From: Cephalotus follicularis
Taxonomy: Eukaryota > Streptophyta > Magnoliopsida > Oxalidales > Cephalotaceae
NCBI GenBank assembly: GCA_001972305.1
Contig: BDDD01001787.1
Span: 62,001-126,000 of the forward strand
Reading direction: 5' to 3'
DNA length: 64,000 nucleotides
Shown: positions 42,933 through 53,689 of the stretch, one piece after another
Position numbering within the stretch: the first letter of the stretch is position 1
Layout: each line of letters starts with the position of its first letter
Position numbers and translations under genes: made by a program
Notes under the pieces: model-generated
What the model saw: the letters and a program-made list of their open reading frames with translations, nothing else
Databases searched by the model: none
What the model was told of the DNA's origin: nothing

Positions 42933-43257
42933 CTCTCACCTGTGGTGGTCTGCATAACTTTTCTATCTGCTCTGTGCTGTTAGAAGCCTCTCTATGATGA
43001 CCTTTGCCTTCTTAGTTGTTTCTTGTACAAGCTTTAGTCCCACAAGACTCTGTTCGCCAACTTCAAAACAACAGATCGTGGTTCTACATTTTCATCCATA
43101 GAGAGCCTCGAATGGTGCCATTCCAATACTGGCATGATAATTGTTATTGTACGAGAATTCTACTAATGGTAAGTGGTCATCCGAACTACCACCCCAATCT
43201 AAAACACCTGCTCGTAGCATGTCTTCTAGAGTCTGAATAGTCCTCTCAGACAATCCA

Positions 43258-43863
43258 TCAGTCTGGGGATACGCTAAAATTTAATTGAGTACCAAAAGTT
43301 TCATGCAGCTTACTCCAAAATCGCGATGTGAATCGTGGGTCTCTGTCGGACACCACACTAATTGGTACTCCATGGAGCCTCACAATTCCTGTAATGTATA
43401 GGTTTGCTAACCATGTCAGAGAGTAAGTCATCTTGATCGCAAGAAAATGAGCTGATTTAGTAAAGCGATCGACGATCACCCATATAGCATCACGGTTAGT
43501 CTTCGTTCTGGGTAGTCCTGTCACAAAATCCATTGTAATGTGTACCCACTTCCACTGTGCCACAGGCAACGGTTGCAGCAATCCTGCTGGCCTTTGATGT
43601 TTTGCTTTAACCTGTTGACATGTCAAGCAGGAAGAGACATAGTGGGCTATTTCTATTTTCATATTACTCCACCAGAAGTTTAGCTTTAAGTCTCGGTACA
43701 TCTTGGTACTCTCCGGATGTACGGAGAAACTGGAGCGATGTCCTTGTGACAACAGTTCATTCTTTAAATATTTGTCATTTGGAGCACAGATTCTGCCTTG
43801 ATATCGGATCAATCCGTCACTCAAAACTGAAAAATTGGGCTTCAAACCTCCATGCCCGCTCAA
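43258..43863 (-). pseudogene. Tekay integrase core
   Basis: Contains YRDLKLNFWWSNMKIEIAHY, SCLTCQQVKAKHQRPAGLLQ (zinc-binding part), ITMDFVTGLPRTKTNRDAIW with the first catalytic D, and VVSDRDPRFTSRFW with the second. Homologous to 53771-54300 on plus. Confidence 0.88.
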
Positions 43864-44010
43864 AGCTAGTTTGAGCAGATCTCGATCTTTACTCTGAGCT
43901 GCTCAGATTATGTCCATCAACCATGGACGCACCTGAATATGAGCACTTGTTAGGCAAGCTAGTCGACGACTCAAAGCGTCTGAAGCAACATTAGCCTTGC
44001 CCGAATGGTA

Positions 44011-44355
44011 CTATATTTCACAGTTATAATCATTGAGCAACTCCATCCACCTTCTTTGCCTCATATTTTGGTCTTTTTGCGAGAATAAATACTTCAAGCT
44101 TTTATGACCAGTATACACCTCGAACTTCATACCATACAAATAATGCCTCCATTTATACAGTGCAAAGACTATCGCTCCCAACTCAAGATCGTGAGTTGGA
44201 TAATTCTCTTCATGGGGCTCTAACTTCCTTGAGGCGCATGTAATCACTTTCCCATTCTGCATCAGGACACAAGCCAAGCCATTGCTCGACGCATCACTGT
44301 ATATAACAAAACCTTCACTGCCTTCTGGAAAAGCCAAGATTGGCGCAAAAATCAA
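44011..44355 (-). pseudogene. Tekay RNase H
   Basis: [60 protein letters not shown] and [20 protein letters not shown]: the standard Ty3/Gypsy RNase H. Homologous to 53160-53500 on plus. Confidence 0.88.
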
Positions 44356-44389
44356 ATGGTGCTTCAGCCCCTGGAATCAGACTAACTTA

Positions 44390-44967
44390 GGTGAACCTAA
44401 GGGTGAACCTTACATAGTAGCCAGACCAACTCCTCTACCTTATATATGTTAAGATTGTAAAGTCTAACCTATTGAGTAGAGTAGTCCGAGGAAATGATAT
44501 GCGCCTGAATGTATACATGAATATGGATTATAATTATGATATGGCATGCACGCATCTTCCCTGGTTGTATTGTATCTCCTCTGTTGGTGTGTCTGTGCAT
44601 GTAGTACCCTACATAACCTACGGGTTGCTGACCCATTCATTGTAATGGGCCAGGTGAAGCGTCACAGCGATCCAAAAGATAGAAGAGCAGGCAAGTCCTT
44701 CTCCTTGGAAGTGTAGTTCTGAAGACCAGTTTAGCAAGTAAGGTTTATGTATTTTTATGACCTAGCAACATGTGGCAGAGATTCCTTGAGACATTATTGT
44801 ATGTTTTGGGCTTATCCACATATTTTATTTGGAATTTATAGCCGCATACAAGATTATGTATTAAAGTTATAACTTTTTATGATCATTAGATTTATGGATT
44901 GATAATTAATTATACGGTATACCACGTGTCAGGTCGTGGGGCCCATCCCACGATTCGGGGCGTGACA
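44390..44967 (+). repeat. End of 5' LTR of plus-strand Tekay
   Basis: Ends GATTCGGGGCGTGACA. Contains the landmark GGGTTGCTGACCCATT at 44624 and begins inside the 30-bp-repeat part (GGTGAACCTAAGGGTGAACC). Confidence 0.8.
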
Positions 44968-44972
44968 ATTTT

Positions 44973-44985
44973 TTGTATCAGAGCC
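44973..44985 (+). promoter_or_regulatory. Primer binding site, decayed
   Basis: TTGTATCAGAGCC a few bases after the LTR; close to the initiator-Met site TGGTATCAGAGC. Confidence 0.7.
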
Positions 44986-45334
44986 GTACTATGATGGATA
45001 TGCCAGGATAGGACCCTTGGCAAGTGGAGTTAGGATTTGATTGCGGATGTTATATGTGGGAGGACGTCGAAGTATAACTGCACGAGGAGAAAGAGCCGGG
45101 CCGTCGACTAGACGTACCTATGCGAATAGAGATGCAGAGGAACAAGAAGTAAATGTGGCTCAAGAAGCATAAGCTATTGCTCCTGCTCGAGAGGAACCTA
45201 GAGGTTTTATGAGTAGAATGCGTGCTATGATAAATTAGATGAGTGAGTTCATACAACAGCATGCGGCTTAAGTAGAACAACCACCTGTTCCACGACCAGG
45301 TAGGCGTGCAATAGAAACCCCAAAATGGACGTCA

Positions 45335-45796
45335 ATGATAAGGCCAGCTAGACGGGTTGAAGCAATAAGAAGATCAGTTGATCAGCCTTTACAACGAGAG
45401 GACCCCTTAATCAGATTCTTGAAGTTGAACCCTCCAGCTTTCACAGGGGATCCTGATGCCATTTCAGCCGAGAGATGGCTAATGCAATTGGAGAAAATCT
45501 CCCGAGTCATGGAATGTTCAGACTCACAGAAAGTTATTTTTGCAACATATATGTTACAGGGTGAAGCGGAGCATTGGTGGAAAAGGATTGAATCTTCTTG
45601 GGAAGCTTCTAGGATAGCATATTCTTGGGATACATTTAAAATAGAGTTTAATGAAAGATTCTATCCTGAAGTTGAAGTCGATAAGAGAGAGGCCAAATTC
45701 CTAGGCCTAACCCAAGGAGATATGTCAGTGGCCCAATATAAAGCCAAGTTTATCGAATTATTGAGGATAGCTTCGTACATGGTTAACACTGAATAA
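45335..45796 (+). pseudogene. Tekay gag core
   Basis: RFLKLNPPAFTGDPDAISAE, VIFATYMLQGEAEHWWKRIE, FNERFYPEVEVDKREAKFLG and MSVAQYKAKFIELLRIAS mark the retrotransposon gag domain. The following Ser-rich linker continues to the Copia insertion at 46107, and the zinc knuckle appears on its far side. Confidence 0.85.
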
Positions 45797-46106
45797 AGGG
45801 AAGCTAAGAAGTTTCTTATAGGGCTTCATCCCGAAATTAGGGAGAAGCTAGTGCCCTTACAATTGAGATCTTTCTTTGATCTGGCTAATAGGGATCGAGA
45901 GGTTGAGGCTCTAGTTCAACAGTTTCTGAACTTGGGGATCCAAACAGGCAGTCGGAGACCTGTTCCTTCCGGTGAATATTAGGGAAGAAGTTCAGGGAGT
46001 AGTAATAAATCCCAAAAGTCCGAATATCATAGTAGCCCAATGCAAGTTGAATCTCCCCGTAGCATCGGTAGCCCAGCAGGACCCTCAAGATTTGGAAGGC
46101 AATCTC

Positions 46107-46596
46107 TGTTAGATATAGTGACCCAACAAGCCATTAGATGGGTTGTCATATTATATCTTACCATGTATGGAACAATCTTATTCCTTATATATGATGCGTG
46201 CTAAATTTGTTATGGCTATATCACTTGTATTTTATCACATAATTGAAGTAGTTTATTAATTACCTACTTATACTAGTGATGCCCTGACATAAGGTTGGAT
46301 GCCTGGCATGGAGGCTGTGAGACGGCAAAGAAAGAAGGAGCCTTCACCCGCTGGTATAATTCTTGGTCCTTCTTCCTTTTGCCATGCTTGTGTGTCACCA
46401 TTGTTTGTAATGGTGACACCAATTCAATTCTGTTGATGTTGTGGTGATCCATGTGGTCTGTGGACGTGCCATAATGGACAGGTTTTGTTTTATTGGGTGT
46501 TCTTCCGCTGCCATGATTGTTTGTTTTGTTTTGTTCTACACCCTACACACCATAGTCCATTTATGGCTCCGATTTCGGTTTATCCGTTTCCATCAG
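46107..46596 (+). repeat. 5' LTR of the nested Copia (490 bp)
   Basis: TG at 46107, CA at 46596, followed by the primer site. The last ~270 bp match 51147-51420 nearly base for base; the first part has no clear partner at the other end. Confidence 0.8.
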
Positions 46597-46597
46597 T

Positions 46598-46610
46598 GGT
46601 ATCAGAGCGT
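46598..46610 (+). promoter_or_regulatory. Copia primer binding site (initiator tRNA-Met)
   Basis: TGGTATCAGAGCG one base after the LTR, the standard Copia primer site. Confidence 0.92.
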
Positions 46611-48422
46611 CCCACATCATCCTTGATTGAATATATATGCCTTAGATGATGTACTGATTAATGGTTTAATTAATGGATGTGTTTTGTGATCAAACTAAAT
46701 TTTCAAAGTGCCTTAATGAAAATTGCATGAAATTGGATTTCATTTTGTTTTTGTGCTGGGAATGTTGTTTTAATGTGTTTAGAATTATGTATGGAACATG
46801 CATAGTGCATTTTGGAATGCCAGAATGGTATTCCATAGTCTAAACCATTGTTTTCAGCATTTTTAGAAATGCAGAAACTGCCCAGGGGGCTATAGACGTC
46901 GACGTTCTTGGTAGACGTCGATGTCTTATTCATATTCCCAGGAAAGACGTCGACGTTATTGGTAGACGTCGATGTCTGGTTCATCCTTTTGTGAAACGCG
47001 TCGATGTTCTTGTTGGACGTCGACGCTGTTTTCAACTGTTCTTGAGAAACGCATTGATGCTCCTATTATGCATCGAAGCCTTGTTCAAGTTTTTCCAGAA
47101 AACACGTCGATGCTGTTGATAAGCGTCGACGTCTTTTATAAATAAATAAAAAATTGTTTTTAAATAAAATTTGATTTTATACATTTTGGCACTTGGAAAA
47201 TTAAAAATCATTGCTTGATTTAGTGAGAGTTTGATCAATTAACAATCCTTGAATTAAATTGAGTAATTGGTTAGTATTTATGGCATTTGTTTTGTGGTTT
47301 TATTATATTGGATATAATATAGATCTTATGCACAATGGATGGCCCGAAAAAAGACATAGACCTAGTTTATTGTTTTCTATGTGTGGATGGATTTTATTTA
47401 TTTATTATCTTTAAAGGTCTGTAATAAGGTGCCTGCGTGCACCATTTCTTTTTCCTTACTTTTGTTATTTCTCCTTGTAATTTTTAAATGAAATTTTTCT
47501 TTTCAAAAATGTAATGTTCTTTTTGTAAAAGAAGACCATGCAAGGAGAGATGGAGGAAAGGAGAAATGAAGTACAAGACTTTTGAAGGCCATGTATGCAT
47601 GGTATATGTTGTAATAAATAAATTTAAATCTTTACACCTAGTAAGACCTAGTAGTGACTTTGGGATTAAGTCATTACTAATAATGTCCTGGCCAATCCAT
47701 TGACATATTTTAGAAATATGTTCAAGGTGCATAAGATACACGTTTTGCATGATAAGCCGTAATTAATTGGAATTGGCTAATACAACCAATGAATTAATTA
47801 ATGGCATGGTATTTAAAATTTGAGACCGCAAATTTCCTCACTTCAATAATAAGTCTTAACGTAGGAACCCATGGAGTGGTTCCCCGTGGCCTTCCACAAT
47901 TTTCGTTGAGTAGTGTTCCTGGGTTATTGGTTTGTCATGCCCTAGCTGAGGCTGATGACTTGGGGACATTAGGTCAACGTCGGTGTTGGGCACCGCAAAG
48001 GGTGGCTATGTTTTAGCACTTGGACACGCCTACGTGTGGGTGTTAAAACTAGTGCATTCCAATAAAAATTGTGGGTACTTGATTTATGAAGATTATGATG
48101 GTTTGTCATACCCTAGCTGAGGCCATATTGAATCTAAGGCCGAATACTATGATTGGATCATGTATTGGATACAAATTGGCAAGAAAGCCTACCCATTGGA
48201 TATATTATAGTTTGTCATGCCCTAGCTGAGGCTATAATATGATTGCGATGGATTCCAATCCCCACTAGGAAGTTAGACTTCTCGAGTTCCATATGGGGGT
48301 ATGGGATATGATTAGAATAGTGGGAGGAACCATAAGCACTAAAGACCAAGTGTTATGGTTGTCATATATTAAAATGGAATAGATGCTGACTAAACTTATA
48401 TTTCCTTATCTAGGTTGCTAGT
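46611..48422 (+). other. Copia leader
   Basis: A 1.8-kb untranslated leader without coding region. The first ~780 bp match the minus-strand copy at 24985-25768, including motif cluster 9. Later it has a GTTTGTCATGCCCTAGCTGAGGC word repeated three times (47927, 48104, 48211), spaced about 107-177 bp. Confidence 0.6.
46890..47135. repeat. GTCGAC-motif cluster 9 (Copia leader, plus copy)
   Basis: About ten copies (TAGACGTCGACGTT, AAAGACGTCGACGTT, AACGCGTCGATG, AAGCGTCGACGTCTTT) inside the transcribed leader. Confidence 0.78.
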
Positions 48423-49547
48423 ATGGCTTTACAATCTGCTATGTCCCGCATTCTAGAAACAAACAAACTTGAGGGGCCCAACTTCAACGATTGGCACCGA
48501 AACCTCAAGATCGTCCTTAAGGACAATAAAATGGCCCATATGATGGTTGGGGGGCCTCCTTCACTGGGTGAAGATCCGACGCCCAAAGAGAGTGAGCGAC
48601 TAGCCAAATGGCTAGAAGATGACGAGCAGGCTAGATGTCTTACCCTTCTTGGGATGACACCTGAGCTTCAGCGTCAGAATGAAAAGATTGAGACCTTATC
48701 TGCTATACTACTCCATCTCCAGGAGATGTATGGAGCTGAGTCTAGGACTCAAAGGTTCATTCTATCTCGCAAACTTTTTAAGGCTCAGATGTTAGAGGGA
48801 GCTTCAGTCCATGAGCATGGATTGAAGATGATAGACATGATTGAGCAGCTGGCTCAATTAGGGTTTGTCATGGACCATGATCTATATGTGGATCTTATTC
48901 TGACGTCCCTTCCTAAGTCGTTCTCACAGTTCTTGGTGAATTTTCACATGAACAAGATAGAGGTGACTCTGTCTAAGCTGATAGCTATGTTGAGGACGAC
49001 TGAGGCCGATTTTGACTCTTGGAAGTCAAAGACCCACTCTCTACTTCTTCCATCTTCTAGGTCTGCCCAAGGAAAGGGTAGTGCCTCGTCTTCCTGTAAA
49101 GGGAAGGGCGTGCTCATTCCTGTCAGCACAAAAGGCAAGGGTAAGAAGAAGCAAAAGAAGAAGAAGCAAAAGAAGAAAAAGGAGAAGCTTGGAGCTAGTG
49201 GGGGTGTTGCCAAAGATCATTTGAAGAAGTTAGTTGTTGAAGGTGCTTGTCGAGTTACTGGTGCTGGAGTCTCTTCTGATGTTTTGCATGGTGCAAGTAC
49301 ATCAGGTATGTTCATGATTGAACTAAATCTAGCTTTGAATAGTAGTTCTTCATGGGTATTGGATACTGGATGTGGAACTAACCTTTGCAATTCGTTGCAG
49401 GGACTAAGAAAAGTTAGAAAGCTTAGAGCTGGAGACTTAGACTTACGGCTTGGGGATGGATCTAGGATCATCGCTGAAGCTGTAGGGATTTATGATATTA
49501 CTTTATGTAATGGTCATGTATTGACACTTGATCCTGGGATCATTTAG
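48423..49547 (+). CDS. Copia gag with start of protease
   Basis: A 374-residue frame starting MALQSAMSRILETNKLEGPN. It shows the Copia gag pattern FNDWHRNLKIVLKDNK, CLTLLGMTPELQRQ, LHLQEMYGAESRTQRFILSR, GASVHEHGLKMIDMIEQLAQ and VDLILTSLPKSFSQFLVNFH (about 20-190), then a Lys-rich run (KKKQKKKKQKKKKEK) and the protease start WVLDTGCGTNLCNSLQGL near 320. No zinc knuckle is seen. It is one of the few long open pieces of an otherwise broken element. Confidence 0.88.
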   Translation: MALQSAMSRILETNKLEGPNFNDWHRNLKIVLKDNKMAHMMVGGPPSLGEDPTPKESERLAKWLEDDEQARCLTLLGMTPELQRQNEKIETLSAILLHLQEMYGAESRTQRFILSRKLFKAQMLEGASVHEHGLKMIDMIEQLAQLGFVMDHDLYVDLILTSLPKSFSQFLVNFHMNKIEVTLSKLIAMLRTTEADFDSWKSKTHSLLLPSSRSAQGKGSASSSCKGKGVLIPVSTKGKGKKKQKKKKQKKKKEKLGASGGVAKDHLKKLVVEGACRVTGAGVSSDVLHGASTSGMFMIELNLALNSSSSWVLDTGCGTNLCNSLQGLRKVRKLRAGDLDLRLGDGSRIIAEAVGIYDITLCNGHVLTLDPGII

Positions 49548-49776
49548 AATGGCTAAACCGAACCCTAGGGGTATTTCGGTAATTTATGAACACCTCTCGT
49601 TTTAACCAAGATTTTAAAGGGTTCCTGCCTTATAATGATTAGATTTTTAATATGTTGGACATATTAAGTCTTGGTGTAAAATATCGGTTGTGTGGATTTT
49701 GCATTTTGTGGAAACACATATGCTTGATCTTACTTAACCAATATTGGAAGGGTAGATGAGAACACTAAAAGAGTTA

Positions 49777-50511
49777 GGGGATATTTGTTTCCTCTTATTG
49801 GACATCTTAATCTAGATGGACCAGATATTGACCCAATAAGAGCGTTTGTTTACTCATTAAAATTAAGTCTTAATATATCTTAATACTTCTTATTGGTTAA
49901 GACTTCATTCTTCCTCTTATTTTGTTAAATAACATCTTAATAGAATTTTTGGACAAAATTATCCTCATTCATTTTTAAAAATCCAATTTTATCCTCTTTT
50001 ATATTTCTTTTCTTCTGTATCTTACAACATCAACTATTTTTTTTCTTCCTTTATTTTTTTCATCTCTCTAACAATCTACAAGACATCTTATAATATTTCT
50101 TAAAATCTTGTATTTGTTGTGCATATGACTACGTTGATTATTTAATAGAATTTTCTATCAATTTGACTATTAAAATATGAACAAAAAAATAAGAAAAAAA
50201 AATCTCAACATAGATATAAAATTATATTATTATATCAAAAATATTAATTCAATATACAATTGAAATTATTTGCATGTTGATACAGTAAAGAAATTGTGAT
50301 TGATTTGATTTTTACCAAATAGTTTATTCGTAACAGTTTAGAAGGTTAAAAAGAGAAATTAAGCATATTCAGATCTTTCAAATAATTCAATTATCAAACG
50401 ATCTTAACCATTCAGTATTCAGCGTGCAGATACTGTCTCTTAACTATTCAGAAATATTCAGATATTTGTTCAGCATTCAGTACTTAACACTTAATGTAAA
50501 CAAATAGCCCC
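49777..50511. mobile_element. MITE, PIF/Harbinger (Tourist-like), 735 bp
   Basis: Ends are GGGGATATTTGTTT and, read inward from the right, GGGGCTATTTGTTT, a 13-of-14 terminal inverted repeat. TTA flanks both sides (49774-49776, 50512-50514), the diagnostic target duplication. The interior is A/T-rich with no transposase. Removing it restores '...AAAGAGTTAGACTC...' in the Copia sequence, so it arrived after the Copia insertion or with its source copy. Confidence 0.82.
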
Positions 50512-51420
50512 TTAGACTCTTAATGCTTCACTGGCCAGACAAAGGCGTCAATGTCTTTTAGAAAGACGTTGATGCCTAATTCTTTTAAAGACGTCGATGT
50601 CTTTTAGAAAGCGTCGATGTTTTTAGTGCCACATTGCATGGGCGTTGATGTCCTTTGGAAGGCGTCGACGTCTTTGAGCAGAACGTGCAACCTGTGCACG
50701 AGCTCACTTCGTGGGTACGATTTCTCTCTCATATCCAGCTTCTACCTCCTGTTCTTGCACGTTTTAGAAACGTGGGAATCATGGCTTCGGACTCCCAGGG
50801 AGTGAAGGCCATGATCCTAATTGAATGGGAGATTGGGAGAGAGAAATTGGAGGCTAGTAATAGGCATTTTCTGCAGAAAAGAAAAAAGAGAAAAAAAGTT
50901 GGAATTTTGCTGGGCAAGTGAGCTCGGATTTCACTCTGCATATTGTGTGTGTTCTTTTCATCTGTGATACACCAAGCAAGAGCTTATCTAGGGTGGATTA
51001 ATCATTGACTTCATTGGTCAATATCAATTTACCTTTTCTAAGTTAAGTGAGAGAGAGAGAGTTCATACACTTTATCATTGCTGGTTGGATTGCTTGTTGT
51101 TCCTGAGATTTGGAGAACATCAAAGGGGAATCTACTCAAGCTTGTAGCGGCAAAGAAAGAAGGAGCCTTCACCCGCTGGTATAATTCTTGGTCCTTCTTC
51201 CTTTTGTCATGCTTGTGTGTCACCATTGTTTGTAATGGTGACACCAATTCAATTCTGTTGATGTTGTGGTGATCCATGTGGTCTGTGGACGTGCCATAAT
51301 GGACAGGTTTTGTTTTATTGGGTGTTCTTCCGCTGCCATGATTGTTTGTTTTGTTTTGTTCTACACGCTACACACCATAGTCCATTTATGGCTCTGGTTT
51401 CGGTTTATCCGTTTCCATCA
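50512..51420 (+). repeat. 3' LTR-containing end of nested Copia
   Basis: Ends TTTATCCGTTTCCATCA. 50690-51420 matches the reverse complement of 25782-26519, and 51147-51420 matches the 5' LTR. No coding region. The LTR start is not clear because the MITE lies near it. Confidence 0.65.
50540..50690. repeat. GTCGAC-motif cluster 10 (Copia 3' region)
   Basis: Six copies (AAGGCGTCAATGTC, AAAGACGTTGATGCC, AAAGACGTCGATGTC, AAGCGTCGATG, GGGCGTTGATGTC, AAGGCGTCGACGTCTTT) in 150 bp. Confidence 0.75.
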
Positions 51421-51481
51421 ATCTCATGGTTCTCAACAGAGAAGATAGGGTCGTGATTCACGACAGAGGCAATAGAGGAGG

Positions 51482-51730
51482 ATGACATCCCAAGAACGTG
51501 CTTCTAGACCTACCAGTGATGGTGGCCTGGATTTTATTGAGCCCTGTGTACATTGTGGCCGCACTAATCATGCCTCAGATGATTGTTGGTGGAAGGCCAG
51601 CGGGTGCATGGATTTTGGAGGCATGGACCATATGGCTGCTGAATGTCCATATAACAAGATTGGATCAGGGGAAGCAGCCAATGGGATTAGCACCTACGGT
51701 GCAGGACAGAGTATATACCATGGATCATAG
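51482..51730 (+). pseudogene. Tekay gag zinc knuckle region
   Basis: CVHCGRTNHASDDCW (C-x2-C-x4-H-x4-C) followed by a degenerate second knuckle GCMDFGGMDHMAAECP. It is the continuation of the Tekay gag after the nested Copia. Confidence 0.8.
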
Positions 51731-51749
51731 GGCTGCAGCGGGATCAGCT

Positions 51750-52187
51750 GCATTGATTGGAGGTACAATATATATATCTCAACTTATGGCACGGACTCTT
51801 ATAGGCTCCGGCTCAGGGTCATCTCATTCATATATTGCATCTCATTTCATACGTCATATGGATGTGGAGCCAAAGCCTTTACCCTTTGTAATAGAGGTCA
51901 ACACGCTAGTAGAAGAGTCTCTTACCTCCGAATGGGTGTGTAAATCTTGTGCCATCGAGATTTCCAGTTACATTCTTCCGGCAGACCTTATAGTGTTACC
52001 GATGGGTGATCTTGATATAATCCTTGGAATGGATTGGTTATTGACACACTATGCTTATATGAATTGGAACAGGAAGGTCGTAAGCTTCCATATGCCCGGA
52101 CAGTCTCCGTTCCAGTTTATTGGAACGTTAGAGCATCAGTCAGCTCCCATAATATCTGCTATTCATGTTGAAAAACTCTTGAGATAG
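51750..52187 (+). pseudogene. Tekay protease
   Basis: ARTLIGSGSGSSHSYIASHF in the position of the active-site loop, followed by the hydrophobic ADLIVLPMGDLDIILGMDWL typical of the C-terminal part of Gypsy retropepsins and YMNWNRKVVSFHMPG. Confidence 0.75.
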
Positions 52188-52277
52188 GGTTTTGATGCTT
52201 ACCTGGCACATGTTATCGACGACAGTAGATGGGTACCGAAGTTAGAAGATGTTCCGGTTGTTTGTGAATACTCGGAT

Positions 52278-52875
52278 GTGTTTCCGGAAGAATTGACATC
52301 CTTACCTCCCGAGAGAGAGGTGCAGTTTACCATAGACCGCTTCCCAAGGACAACACCTATATCGAGAGCTCCTTATACGATTACCCCTCATGAATTAAAG
52401 GAATTGAAAGTAAAATTGCAGGAGTTACTCGATAAAGGTTTCATTAGACCGAGCATGTCTCTGTTGCGAGCACCGGTCCTATTTGTCCAGAAGAAGGATG
52501 GATCCTTACGAATGTATATCGATTATCGACAACTAAATAAAGTTACTGTTAAGAAAAAATATCCGTTGCCGCATATTGATGATCTATTTGATCAAGGGAT
52601 CTTCAATAATTTCTAAATTGGATCTAAGATCAAGATATCATCAGCTCAGAGTTAGGGCGGAAGACATTCCAAAGATAGCATTCAGATCACGAAACGGACA
52701 TTATGAATTCGTGGTAATGCCGTTCGGGGTGACTAATGCCCCTGCCGCGTTTATGAGTTTGATGATTCAGATATTTAGTCCATATCTTGATCAATTTATA
52801 GTAGTCTTCATTGACGATATCCTGGTATATTCCAAGTCCATGGAAAACATTTGCACTTGGCATTGCAAATCCTGA
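52278..52875 (+). pseudogene. Tekay reverse transcriptase
   Basis: [88 protein letters not shown] and [13 protein letters not shown]: the plant chromovirus RT with its catalytic IDD box. Confidence 0.88.
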
Positions 52876-52929
52876 GAGACCATCAATTATATGCCATGTG
52901 AATTTTGGCTGACATATGTGACTTTACTT

Positions 52930-53560
52930 GGTCATGTTATATTCAGTGCTGCATTATCAGTAGATCTTTCAAAGATCGAAGCAGTAAAAGACTGGAAACG
53001 ACCAACGAATGTGACGGAAGTCCGGAGCTTTTTGGGCTTGGCAGGATATTACCGTCGCTTTGTGGAAGGGTTTTCACAAATAGCTATACCTCTTGATTGA
53101 ATCAGAAGAATGTAGCGTTTGTTTGGGATGATAATTGTGAACAGAGCTTTCAGGAGCTGAAGTACCGTTTAATTTCTGCGCAAATCTTGGCCTTACCAGA
53201 AGGCAGTGAAGGTTTTGTGATATATAGTGATGTGTTAGGCAATGGCTTAGGATGTGTCCTGATGCAAAATGGAAAAGTGATCGCATACGCCTCGAGAAAG
53301 CTAAAGCCTCACAAAAGGAATTATCCGACTCACGATCTTGAGTTAGCAACAATAGTTTTTGCGCTGCGTAAATGGAGGCATTACCTGTATGTACGAAATT
53401 TGAGGTGTACACTTATCACAAAAGTCTAAAGTATCTTTTCTCTCAGAATGACCTAAATATGAGGTAAAGAAGATGGATGGAGTTGCTCAACGACTACAAC
53501 TGTGAAATACAGTACCATCCAGGCAAAGCTAATGTAGTCGCGGACGCTTTGAGTCGCCAA
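52930..53560 (+). pseudogene. Tekay RT connection and RNase H
   Basis: [20 protein letters not shown] (connection), [34 protein letters not shown] and [20 protein letters not shown] with DALSRQ at the end. Confidence 0.85.
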
Positions 53561-53689
53561 CTAGCTTTCCTAATAATTGCTCATATCCAGGCACGTCCTT
53601 GGTTGATGGATAGAATCCGAGTAGCCCAAAGTAAAGATGGAGATTTGCTTAAATTAGCGTTGAACGAACATGGAAATTTGAAACTCAAT

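Larger units (their letters stand above)
40428..44385 (-). mobile_element. Ty3/Gypsy Tekay element, 3' half, minus strand
   Basis: Minus order: RNase H, integrase, chromodomain, polypurine tract 42462-42476, 3' LTR 40428-42461. Reverse transcriptase, protease, gag and the 5' LTR are not present. Same family as the plus-strand copy 44390-56125, which it meets head to head. A broken fossil with several breaks in the coding part. Confidence 0.85.
46107..51420 (+). mobile_element. Ty1/Copia element inserted in Tekay gag
   Basis: Starts TGTTAGATATAG and ends TTTCCATCA, flanked on both sides by ATCTC (46102-46106 and 51421-51425), a perfect 5-bp target duplication. Parts seen: LTR 46107-46596, primer site, long leader, gag with the beginning of protease (48423-49547), then a 3' region with LTR sequence ending at 51420 and a MITE at 49777-50511. 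Integrase, reverse transcriptase and RNase H are absent. Broken fossil; its reverse relative is at 24985-26519. Confidence 0.88.
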
